This document shows, piece after piece, positions 47,020 to 55,495 of a stretch of 64,000 bases of DNA. The notes under the pieces were generated by a model. It worked only from the letters and a program-made list of their open reading frames with translations. It was not told where the DNA came from and searched no databases. The stretch's first letter is position 1. Every line of letters begins with the position of its first letter. The stretch is from assembly GCA_977017575.1 (NCBI GenBank), contig CDRNVI010000043.1, positions 62,001 to 126,000 on the forward strand. The letters are read 5' to 3'. The position numbers and the translations under genes were made by a program. Source of the DNA: Paramoeba atlantica (Eukaryota; Discosea).

Positions 47020-48130
47020 TTGGATGCAGTAACTGCCTCACGTGGCAGTACTCTCACTCTCTCACGTGCTACTGCAGCTACACTGCAGTAACTGCCTCAC
47101 GTGGCAGTACTCTCACTCTCTCACGTGCTACTGCAGCTACACTGCAGTCACTGCCTCACGTGGCACTACTCTTACTCTCTCACGTGCCACTGTAGCTACA
47201 CTGCAATCACTGCCTCACGTGGCACTACTCTTACTCTCGCACGTGCCACTGCAGCTACACTGCATCACTGCCTCACGGGGAACTGCTCTCACTCTCTCAC
47301 GTGCCACTGTAGGTACAGTGCCGATGCAGTCACTACCTCACGTGACACTACTATTACTCTCTCACGTGCTACTGCAGCTACACTGCATTCACTGCCTCAC
47401 GTGGCAGTACTCTCACTCTCTCACGTGCCACTGCAGCTGCACATCACTGCAGTCACTGCCCGACGTGGAAGTAATCTTACTCTCTCACGTGCCACTGTAG
47501 CGACACTGCAGTCACTGACTCTCTCACATTCCACTGTATCTACACTGCATTCACTGCCTCACGTGGCAGTAATCTTACTCTCTCACGTGCTACTGTAGCG
47601 ACACTGAAATCACTGACTCTCTCACATTCCACTGTATCTACACTGCATTCACTGCCTCACGTGGCAGTAATCTTACTCTCGCACGTGCCACTGCAGCTGC
47701 ACTGCATCACTGCAGTCACTGCCTCACATGGCAGTGCACTTACTCTGGCACGTGCCACTGCAGCTACACTGCATCACTGCAGTCACTGCCTCACATGGCA
47801 GTGCACTTACTCTCTCACATTCCACTGTATCTACACTGCATTCACTGCCTCACGTGGCAGTAATCTTACTCTCTCACGTGCTACTGTAGCGACACTGAAA
47901 TCACTGACTCTCTCACATTCCACTGTATCTACACTGCATTCACTGCCTCACGTGGCAGTAATCTTACTCTCTCACGTGCTACTGTAGCGACACTGAAATC
48001 ACTGACTCTCTCACATTCCACTGTATCTACACTGCATTCACTGCCTCACGTGGCAGTAATCTTACTCTGGCACGTGCCACTGCAGCTGCACTGCATCACT
48101 GTGCCATCACTGCCTCACGTGGCACCCTCA
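47020..48130. repeat. CACGTG-rich minisatellite
   Basis: About 1.1 kb of tandem units near 59 bp. Each contains TGCCTCACGTGGCAGTA, ACTCTCTCACGTGC and ACTGCAGCTACACTGCA. From about 47400 units alternate between two types, giving a longer higher-order period. Both strands are open in places only because the unit lacks stops. E-box CACGTG occurs twice per unit. Confidence 0.85.
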
Positions 48131-48812
48131 CGTGGAATTAACCTTAGTAAGCGAGTTAGATACTCCGTATCTCCCTCAATAGATAAATGCTTAACTAACT
48201 CTATATAGTTAGCGTAGAGTGAGTGAGTGAGAGTGATCCGTTCGCGTGTTCCGGACCGGGTCTTTCGAACACTCCACGGCCTGACTTGTGAACCCTTCCC
48301 TTGCGATAGAATCACTACCCGTGTACTACCTCACTTGGGGTACCTAGCCCTCGCGGGCTAGGCGTGAGCATAGACTCTGTCGGCCCGACCAGCACCCTTG
48401 GCCTATGTCACCACCATAGGATCTGTTGGGTCCGACACTATCCTTCCGTGATGGGCTCGTTCGGGTCGGGCACAGCCATGCGTGTAATCACAATACGAGC
48501 CTGCGCTCGCATGAGGGTCACATTCAATTCGGCATACAATTTATTTGTAGCCTGCCCTTCCGTAAGGGTCCCATTTGAGGCCTGTGCCCGCCTCTTTCCG
48601 ACTCCCTTTAGAACGGACGTTGCGCTCACGCTGCAGGAGCCATAGCTCTCTACCACCATGGCTGTGAATTCATGGCCTGCTTCCTCGGCCTCCAACCGTT
48701 GGTGCACCTTTTTTCCCGTGGCGGTGTGCTCGGCGAATGATCCTGCAGCTACCCTGCTAGCGTTACGAACTTTGTCCGTGTATTTAGTTTGCTGAGCGTG
48801 GGTAACTGCAAA
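48121..48812 (-). mobile_element. LINE-A copy 4 (minus), decayed 3' end
   Basis: Minus strand: end of the endonuclease domain (48812-48438), then a 3' UTR to about 48121 with GAAAGACCCGGTCCGGAACACGCGAA as in the other copies (spread over 48230-48275). No poly(A); it runs into the minisatellite. More diverged than copies 1-3. Confidence 0.75.
48438..48812 (-). pseudogene. LINE-A C-terminal coding fragment
   Basis: Encodes FAVTHAQQTKYTDKVRNASR, then VAAGSFAEH, FTAMVVESYGS, AQASNGTLT and LNVTLMRAQARIVITRM, matching FAVTHAQQLKYLDSVRNASW to the end of the full-length protein. It starts inside the nuclease core (at the second motif) where SINE-Y2 begins. Confidence 0.8.
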
Positions 48813-48819
48813 ATTTTGG

Positions 48820-49190
48820 GCGGAGGTGGCGGAGTGCCAAGAATTCAAAGTTTGAAGCACATGTTGCTCAGACGGCGAGTTCAAACCCGCTCATCAATAT
48901 TCCTGGCGGCCTCACTCTAAGAGGCTGGGCTGATAACCGACTAGGCCCAGTACTCGGAGGACCGTCCCGGACCCTCCCCTCAGGGAACCAGCTCCCTTAC
49001 CCGGCTTATACCTCTTTGGTAAGCCGTGTTGACGTACAGTTCGTCGACGCAGCGTGTTGGTAACAGCACGTTGGTGCCGCCTTGGACAAGCGGAAACTGG
49101 TAGAGGACGTCGGCCTCGGAACTTCCAAATCTGTCTGTGAAGGGTCTGGCTTGCCAGTGACCATCCGGAGCAATCCGGAATGATTTGGAT
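48820..49190 (+). mobile_element. SINE-Y copy 2
   Basis: Plus-strand SINE with a tRNA-like head (GGAGGTGGCGGAGTGCCAAG...GGCGAGTTCAAACCCGC), the shared body and GCAATCCGGAATGATTTGGA before a T-run. The A-box-like TGGCGGAGTGC and B-box-like GAGTTCAAACCC would be the internal pol III promoter. Confidence 0.75.
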
Positions 49191-49203
49191 TTTTTTTTTT
49201 TTT

Positions 49204-49266
49204 TTGGGAACCGAACCCCCAACCTGCAGGTTGTAAGTCCCACCGTCTACCAACTACGCCCGCACC
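49204..49266 (-). repeat. tRNA-like SINE head (minus)
   Basis: Minus strand GCGGGCGTAGTTGGTAGACG, then GACTTACAACCTGCAGG and GGGGGTTCGGTTCCC followed by A residues. The last block is a good B box (GGTTCGGTTCC). The D-arm is too short for a working tRNA, so a tRNA-derived SINE head is preferred. It faces the tail of SINE-Y2, and the pair recurs at 53334-53396. Confidence 0.55.
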
Positions 49267-49455
49267 GCAAGAGGAAGGGGAATTTAGACAATCGCGGGAA
49301 TCGAACAGAAAGAAAAATGTAAATTCATTGACAATGCTTCCTTCAATTCGAAGGTCTTTCCACGCGTTAAAAATCTCTTTTTCACGCTTGTGTTTCACAC
49401 GCTCGTCGTGCTTTTGTAACGCTCAAAACGGGGGGTTTTCCCATGAACTCTTGGA
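49267..49455. repeat. Segment shared with 53397-53583
   Basis: About 190 bp almost identical between the two places, extending the SINE-Y plus tRNA-like block. It diverges after CATGAACTCTTGGAA. Either part of a longer composite repeat or a segmental duplication of about 0.64 kb. No clear gene. Confidence 0.6.
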
Positions 49456-49615
49456 AAAATATGGTATATCACGGAGAGCGGTTTATGAAATTCGTAAAAC
49501 GGGGGTTGACCACTACCAAAAGTTAATTAACCGCAACATGGGAAACCAACACCGGAACCGTGGATTCAAAAAAAGAGTGGGGGATTATAGTGATGCGAAT
49601 GCCGAAGTCTAAGAG

Positions 49616-50055
49616 GCGGCCTCACTCTAAGAGGCTGGGCTGAGAACCGTCTAGGCCCAGTACTCGGAGGACCGTCCCGGACCCTCCCCTCAGTGAACCA
49701 GCTCCCTTACCCGTCTTACACCTCTTGGGTAAGCCGTGTTGACGTACAGTTCGTCGACGCAGCGTGTTGGTAACAGCACGTTGGCGCCGCCTTGGGCAAG
49801 CGGAAACTGGTAGAGGACGTAGGCCTCGGAACTTCCAGTCAGGGAATCAGTTCCCTTGCCCGGCTTACACCTCTTGGGTGAGCCGTGTTGACGTGCAGTT
49901 CGTCGACGCAACGTGTTGGTAACAGCACGTTGGTGCCTCCTTGGACAAGCGGAAACTGGTAGAGGACGTCGGCCTCGGAACTTCCAAATCTGTCTGTGAA
50001 GGGTCTGGCTTGCCAGTGAACGTCCGGAGCAATCCGGAATGATTTGGATTTGGAT
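49616..50055 (+). mobile_element. SINE-Y copy 3, headless, internally duplicated
   Basis: Lacks the tRNA-like head and starts at GGCGGCCTCACTCTAAGAGG. The block from CAGTGAACCAGCTCCCTTAC to CGGAACTTCC is present twice (49691-49836 and 49838-49985). It ends CCGGAATGATTTGGATTTGGATTGGA-like, a TTGGA-rich tail resembling the LINE-C3 tail. Confidence 0.7.
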
Positions 50056-50289
50056 TGGATACGACGGGTGGATCACGTGAGGATTTGCCCTCGCTGGAGG
50101 AAAATCGGTGCAGAGAGATGACGCCCCAGGTGCAGAGAGCTCGGTTACCATGTGCAGGTGCAGAGAGCCGGATGAGTAACCCCCATATTACAGTTTCGGG
50201 GGCAATCCGGGTGCAGAGAGCTGCGAGAGAAGACGAGGTGCGGAGAGCTTGGCGACCGTCAGGTGCGGAGAGCCGTAAACGCGGGCAGC
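50056..50289. repeat. GGTGCAGAGAGC interspersed repeats
   Basis: The motif GGTGC(A/G)GAGAGC occurs about six times with irregular spacers between SINE-Y3 and the LINE-B relic. No coding signal. Confidence 0.5.
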
Positions 50290-51976
50290 GATTGCTCGTT
50301 TATCGATGACTTCTCGTTCCGTTTTGGTGTTGTCTCCATCGCCTTCTTTTAATGGTCGTCTTCGTCGTCGCTTTTCTTCCGCCACGCGGACTGTTGTTAG
50401 CGAGTACTTAACGGCAGAAAGAGTACGATTCCAGATGATGTTTCGGTCTGTGTTGCAATCTTTGTACTCACTAATCAATTCGAGGAAGATTGCCACTACA
50501 CATGATGCATATTCTGGGCTTATTGTTCTATGCGTCGGGATCGGCTCGAAATCTAGATCAGAACTAGTGTGGTTGTAGGCAAGGGCGGGGCCATCCAGAC
50601 GAGAGTATTTGGCATCGTATTTCATCCCGTTTTTCCATGCCACGTGGTACACTCGGACGTTAGACTGTGGCGGAAGGTAACCGGGAAAAGATTTTTCTTG
50701 ATTATGCCCAAATAGAAAAAAATAGTCCAGAACTACTTTTCCTTTGCCGCCTCGTGATTTAATGGATTTGACTTTTTCCTTCGGATATGTTTAGATTTTC
50801 TTGGCCGTCAAAACTCCAAGCAACAATGCAAGTGTCTCCTACTTTTGCGTGTTTCGCCGTCATCCATGTTGTGTCGTTCGAGATTGGGAATTCCGAAACA
50901 GGATTGATTGTTCAAAGGAGGAAACGTACAACTGCTCCTTTGTCTTCGCATTGTTGTTTTTCGCAAACTTGTTGTCTTCGCAAACTCTGTCTTCGCATTG
51001 TTGTCTTCGCAAACTTGTTGTTTTTGTGGTCGTGGGATGTTATTCTTATCTGATTCTTGGACTTTTGGCTGGCACATTTCTGGTGGAGATTTCGTAACGT
51101 TGTGCTCTTTGAATGATATTTCGTCGATGTTCGTATCGTAGCTTGCTTCACCGGGGTGCTTCCTTTAAGAATTACCTTGAGGCGCGTTCTTCGCGTTACT
51201 TCCGGTAGAAGGTGCAAACCTTTATTGGGTGACATGGTAGCATTCTCGTGTGCTTGCGGTGGTGTCTTGTGCTTCGTTTGGGGAGGTGTCGCATGTGCCC
51301 TGCTAGCCGACGTCTCGTGAGTGAGTTGTTGCAGCGTGTGAGAAGATTTTTGTGGCGGCGTTTGTGGGTGTCGCTTTGGTGATGTCGGAGGCGGTGATTT
51401 TCGCGGTGATATCGGGGGCGGGCGTGCGTACCTTGCGAGAAATTTTGCGAGGAAGTGCGCCGCAAGCGTGTTGTAAAAGGAATTTTTCTTAGGCAGATTT
51501 TTGGGCGTCTGTGTTCGCCGCGGCGGTGACGGGGGTGACGTCCGTAGTGGTAAGGGCGGTGACGTGGGTGGCGGCGAAGATGGCGGTGGCGGCGGTGGCG
51601 GCGACGATGGCGCCGGAGACATCAGTGGCGTCGGCGATGGTGTCGGTGATGGCTGCGGGGCCGGCGGAAGAGACGGAAGAGTCGAAGGTGACGTCGACTG
51701 GAGAGGCGACTGAAGAGGCCGCGGAGGAGGAGGAGGTGGTGGAGATGTCGGTGAAGCGGACGAGGGCGGCGACTGCGCGAGCGGCGGCGGTGTTGGGGGT
51801 GTTGGTGGTGTGGATGGCGGCGGCGGTGGTGGCGGAGGTGGCGGCAGAGGTCGCTCCTCTGGGGCCTTCTTCTTTCGGCGTGAAGGTGGAAGAGGTAGGA
51901 GCTACTCCAGTGTCCTTCGCCCTGCTGCGGGTGAACATATAATAACAATAATACAAAAACTTCAACAAGGTGGGTT
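50290..51976 (-). pseudogene. LINE-B 5' relic (minus) with spliced leader
   Basis: Minus strand: SL (52008-51977), a leader with a partial repeat of the SL end (CCTTGTTGAA), ATG at 51939 (MFTRSRAKDTGVAPTSS), a low-complexity Ala/Thr/Pro/Ser-rich stretch that changes frame, RTRLKVILKGSTPVKQ, and at 50290-50652 the conserved block DFEPIPTHRTISPEYASC with RTLSAVKYSLTTVRVAEEKR. The last aligns with DFQPIPTARTLTPEI and RILSAMKLSLANVRQMSERQ of the copy at 61250. RT and endonuclease are absent. It is inserted in a Helitron-like gene at 52009. Confidence 0.7.
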
Positions 51977-52008
51977 CAACAAGGTACAGAAACTGTATCT
52001 TTATCGTT
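51977..52008 (-). other. Spliced-leader sequence heading the LINE-B relic
   Basis: Minus strand AACGATAAAGATACAG, then TTTCTGTACCTTGTTG. The upstream neighbour (52009 onward) is the Helitron-like coding sequence, so the SL marks the insertion edge. Confidence 0.8.
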
Positions 52009-52671
52009 CGTCCGCATTTCCTGCATTTTTTCGCTCTCATCATTTGTGATGATTCTTAGAGCTAGAACGTTATCGTTCATGTTTGGGACTCGCTGTGATC
52101 CAGTAAGTTGGCAGTCCGTATCGCCTGTATAAGGCGTAGATCTGACCTCGTGATGCCTTTCGCTTTGCTGGCGAAAAGGGTATCGTTTTTGCGCATACTT
52201 GCACAAATGGCAGAAACTTTGTTTCCAGAAGTTTCGCCTCGGAACTGTTTGGGTTCCTCATAGCCTGTTGTACAATGTGATTGAAAGAATCAGCATTGCA
52301 AAAATTCATGAGGCTTCTGTGCATATCTTTGTTGTACTTCAGATTTTGCACTACTGCTGATGAGACTGCACGGCGCCGAAGCACGTCGTAGCAGGAAAAT
52401 ATGAATCCAGCATTCTTTGCAAATCGGGAATCCGATTGCTCTAGAATTGCCTTGATTTCATGAGTTCAAACGTTGACCCCTTAAAGGGTACTTTTGCAGC
52501 AGCGTCGGAAATGCTCCGAGCAAGATGTTATCCGTGTCGGCATACTCATTGAGCAAACCTTCTTTTTGTTTCAGTTGTATCGCTACGGCATGCGTAATTT
52601 GCGCCCCCGCCGGCGCATTGCTTGCAGGGCTGTGGTCAGTTACAAAAGATCGTGTGATCCAAATCCAAAAA
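52009..52671 (-). pseudogene. Helitron-like Rep/helicase protein fragment
   Basis: Minus-strand pieces read LLNEYADTDNILLGAFPTLL, VLRRRAVSSAVVQNLKYNKD, MRNPNSSEAKLL and RGQIYALYRRYGLPTYWITA-SPKHERNDNVLALRI. The NEY...AFPTL start and the YGLPTYWITASP block are typical of the Helitron-like N-terminal domain (Helitron_like_N) of rolling-circle transposons. There are frame breaks (near 52080 and between 52384 and 52458). The Rep HUH motif and helicase would lie further on and are cut off by the SL-headed LINE-B. It could also be a host PIF1-related paralogue. Confidence 0.6.
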
Positions 52672-52867
52672 TCCAAATCATTCCGGATTGCTCCGGATGG
52701 TCACTGGCAAGCCAGACCCTTCACAGACAGATTTGGAAGTTCCGAGGCCGACGTCCTCTACCAGTTTCCGCTTGTCCAAGGCGGCACCAACGTGCTGTTG
52801 CCAACACGCTGCGTCGACGAACTGTACGCCAACACGGCTTACCCAAGAGGTGTAAGACGGGTAAGGG
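52672..52867 (-). mobile_element. SINE-Y copy 4, 5'-truncated
   Basis: Tail and distal body only, in minus orientation (CCAAATCATTCCGGATTGC on the plus strand). It breaks off at GTAAGGGAG, where a LINE-C fragment starts. Confidence 0.7.
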
Positions 52868-52945
52868 AGTTATGCAAGTTCCGATTCCCGAAAAATGTGA
52901 TCTATTTCAAATTTCTAATTGGCGCCCTATTTGTCTACCTAATCT
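52868..52945 (+). pseudogene. LINE-C RT micro-fragment
   Basis: 26 codons: MQVPIPEKCDLFQISNWRPI-CLPNL, the conserved pre-motif-A region of LINE-C (LQVPVPKKGDLSELRNWRPI-CLVNV in LINE-C1). It is wedged between two SINE-Y copies in opposite orientations. Confidence 0.7.
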
Positions 52946-52946
52946 A

Positions 52947-53320
52947 GGAGGTGGCGGAGTGGCAAGAATTCAAAGTATGAAGCACATGGTGCTCAGACGG
53001 CGAGTTCAAACCCGCTCATCGCAATATTCATGGCGGCTTCACTCTAAGAGGATGGGCTGATAACCGACTAGGCCCAGTACTCGGAGGACCGTCCCGGACC
53101 CTCCCCTCAGGGAACCAGCTCCCTTACCCGTCTTACACCTCTTGGGTAAGCCGTGTTGACGTACAGTTCGTCGACGCAGCGTGTTGGTAACAGCACGTTG
53201 GCGCCGCCTTGGGCAAGCGGAAACTGGTAGAGGACGTCGGCCTCGGAACTTCCAAATCTGTCTGTGAAGGGTCTGGCTTGCCAGTGACCATCCGGAGCAA
53301 TCCGGAATGATTTTGGATTT
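52947..53320 (+). mobile_element. SINE-Y copy 5, with tRNA-like head
   Basis: Best-preserved head: TGGCGGAGTGG at 52952-52962 fits the A box exactly and GAGTTCAAACCC at 53002-53013 fits the B box. Body and CCGGAGCAATCCGGAATGAT end follow, then a T-run. A tRNA-like head in minus orientation (53334-53396) follows, as after copy 2. Confidence 0.75.
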
Positions 53321-53333
53321 TTTTTTTTTTTTT

Positions 53334-53583
53334 GGGAACCGAACCCCCAACCTGCAGGTTGTAAGTCCCACCGTCTACCAACTACGCCCGCACCGCAAGA
53401 GGAAGGGGAATTTAGACAATCGCGGGAATCGAACAGAAAGAAAAATGTAAATTCATTGACAATGCTTCCTTCAATTGGAAGGTCTTTCCACGCGTTAAAA
53501 ATCTCTTTTTCACGCTTGTGTTTCACACGCTCGTCGTGCTTTTGTAACGCTCAAAACGGGGGGTTTTCCCATGAACTCTTGGA
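53334..53583 (-). repeat. tRNA-like head plus duplicated segment, second copy
   Basis: Same as 49204-49455: minus-strand tRNA-like sequence with GGTTCGGTTCCC, then a 190-bp segment. Ends at CTCTTGGAAG, where the sequence becomes unique. Confidence 0.55.
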
Positions 53584-53941
53584 AGAACGAACAAGGTTCA
53601 CAAATGTTATGCAACCCTTTTACATGTTCGTTTACGTGCCTCTTCATCAGGGGAGCTGTCAATTCCACCCGAATGTTCGCGTTAGCACATTCTCGGCCGG
53701 TGTAAAATTCACCTTCTTCAGCAACATGCTGTTGCCATGGGTCGTATATTTGAGCTGAGCTTTTATGTGCTTCGCTACTACTGTGTTTAAGGGTCATGCG
53801 TACACTTTTCTTTCCTTTCTTTGAAGGAAAGTGCAGCATTCGCAGTCGCGATATGCCGCTGCGATATGCTTTGTTAGATCTCAGTTGGCTGCCCCCACCC
53901 CCGGCCACAGCAAGCGACACCTCCAACGACGCCGACGACAC
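53584..53941 (-). CDS. Unrecognised ORF fragment, possibly upstream part of the Helitron-like gene
   Basis: Minus strand from ATG 53941: SLEVSLAVAGGGGSQLRSN, LRMLHFPSKKGKKSVRMTLK, YDPWQQHVAEEGEFYTGREC, MKRHVNEHVKGLHNICEPCS. No family recognised. It is on the same strand and upstream of the Helitron-like fragment at 52009-52671, with the SINE cluster between, so one gene is possible. His/Cys content (HVNEHVKGLHNICEPC) hints at metal binding. Confidence 0.35.
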
Positions 53942-54092
53942 GGACCACGATGAATCGGAAGATATGAGAAGAATAATAGTATCAATAAAAAAGCGCTAAA
54001 TAGTGAAAAAAATGTATAAACAAGAAAATTCGAAGCACAAAAATAAGAACATGCCATTTGCATCTCATTTTAGAGGATCATTTTTTAGAGGA
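53942..54092. other. AT-rich spacer, no gene seen
   Basis: Short unique sequence before the decayed X repeat. Confidence 0.3.
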
Positions 54093-55080
54093 TCTTAGAA
54101 GTCACTAATGCTGCTCGCTTCGCGTTCAAAACTACCATCGCGTTTAACGAAGACCCTAGAAAAGAAAATTCGGCCTGGACAGCTAAAGTAAAACAAAGAT
54201 TATAGCCAAAAATAGCCGATTTTAGGGTAAAAATGTGGTGATTTTTGGGTATTTTTGTTCTCAGAGCGCTAAATCTGATATGTGCGTGTGAGAAATCAAT
54301 CGTAGGCGTGAATGAAAGCCTACTGAACGTATTGGGTATAGAATGCGACTCCAACAACAGCATTATTTTGACATAAAAAGACCCCTTGGGGTCCGAAAAT
54401 TGCTTTTCCGCACTTTTTGGTCAAAAAAGGACCATTTTGGGAGGCGTGACACGGCTAGAAGATGGGGTATCTGGCGAAAACAACGGTGCAGATGGCTAGT
54501 ATAGGTCGGAAACTCTCAAAATATAATAGCGAAAAAAAAGTTGAAAAAATATTTTTTTTATCATTTTTTCCGCCAAGTTGAATTTCTTTTCAATTTTTTT
54601 TTTCCGAAAAAATCTGAACTTGGCGGACCGCCCTGCGGATACACGTGGGGGTCACCCCCGAGTAGGGGTGTGGAAAATGCGCACCAAGACACCGGCTACC
54701 CTTTCTGCGGTTCCTTTTCGAAATTTATCCTTACCGAAATTTACCCGAAATTCGGCTATTTTTGGCTATAATCTTTCCGTTTTCCAGGCAAAATTTTCTT
54801 TTTTAGGCTCTTCGTTAAACGCGGCTGTAGTTTTCCACGCGAAGCGCGCAGCATGAGTGACTTCTAAGTTTAAAACAACCACCGCGTTTAACGAAGAGCC
54901 TAAATTGAAAAAAAGTGAACAAAAACAGTGAAAATATAAAGAGGAACACAGTAATATAATAAAGGAAAAAAATATAAAAGGGGACTCCCATGGTCCAAAA
55001 TTGAAAAAAAAAAAAACAAAAAATGGGGGGTCCATGGGGGCGGTACAGGGGGGGGTCCAGGGGGAGGTCCAGGGGGGGGC
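54093..55080. mobile_element. Decayed X repeats (three pieces)
   Basis: 54093-54742 is a diverged plus-strand X (about one change in seven by eye). 54743-54903 is a minus-strand X end with the full double palindrome. 54904-55080 is the other minus-strand part with the GGGGGGTCCA run. The interior that should join the last two is missing. Older than copies 1-4. Confidence 0.65.
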
Positions 55081-55082
55081 AC

Positions 55083-55205
55083 CCGCACCCTTATCTGTCA
55101 TAGAAACTCGCACCCTTATCTGTCATAATGCACCCTTATCTGTCATATGCACCCTTATCTGTCATAAGGCACCCTTATCTGTCATACTGCACCCTTATCT
55201 GTCAT
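55083..55205. repeat. Short tandem array, GCACCCTTATCTGTCATA
   Basis: Six units of about 18-21 bp with variable 1-4 bp joints, directly after the X repeat. A reverse-complement trace, ATAAGGGTGCACCC, occurs at 30926, beside X copy 1. Function unknown. Confidence 0.7.
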
Positions 55206-55224
55206 AATACATTTTTTGTTAATG

Positions 55225-55289
55225 TGCGTTTAGAAACTTGTGCCAGACGGATGTTTTCTCTGTTATAAGCTTGAGCGTGGGATATCCTC
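55225..55289 (-). pseudogene. LINE-B fragment, left flank of LINE-C3
   Basis: Matches 27448-27512 of the LINE-B copy (GCGTTTAGAAACTTGTGCC to GGGATATCCTC). The same gene resumes at 60396. Confidence 0.8.
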
Positions 55290-55495
55290 CAATCCAATCC
55301 AATCCAAAAGACCGACATATGTCGGTTAGAATGTTAAATGTTTTCTCCCCGAACTTATACTCCCTCGCCTTCCAGTTCAGAGTTTAGTAGTGCCTACTAT
55401 TTTACTTTCACACAATACTTTTCCTTATCTTCCTGAACTCTTCCTCAGGGTATTCCGAACCTGCTGGTGGAAGCACGTCTTCCGCCCAACTCTTA

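Noticed and set aside
47042-47987. Long Ser/Leu/His-rich ORFs
   Set aside because: They translate the minisatellite; the peptide period equals the DNA period.
51501-51942. Gly- and Val/Ala-rich ORFs on the plus strand
   Set aside because: They oppose the low-complexity N-terminus of the minus-strand LINE-B relic headed by an SL, which explains the composition.
53334-53396. A working tRNA gene
   Set aside because: The B box is good but the D-arm is too short and the acceptor stem has no 3' partner; a SINE head fits better.
55083-55205. Telomere-like or CRISPR-like short repeats
   Set aside because: Units of 18-21 bp with tiny variable joints are neither telomeric (TTAGGG-type) nor spaced like CRISPR.
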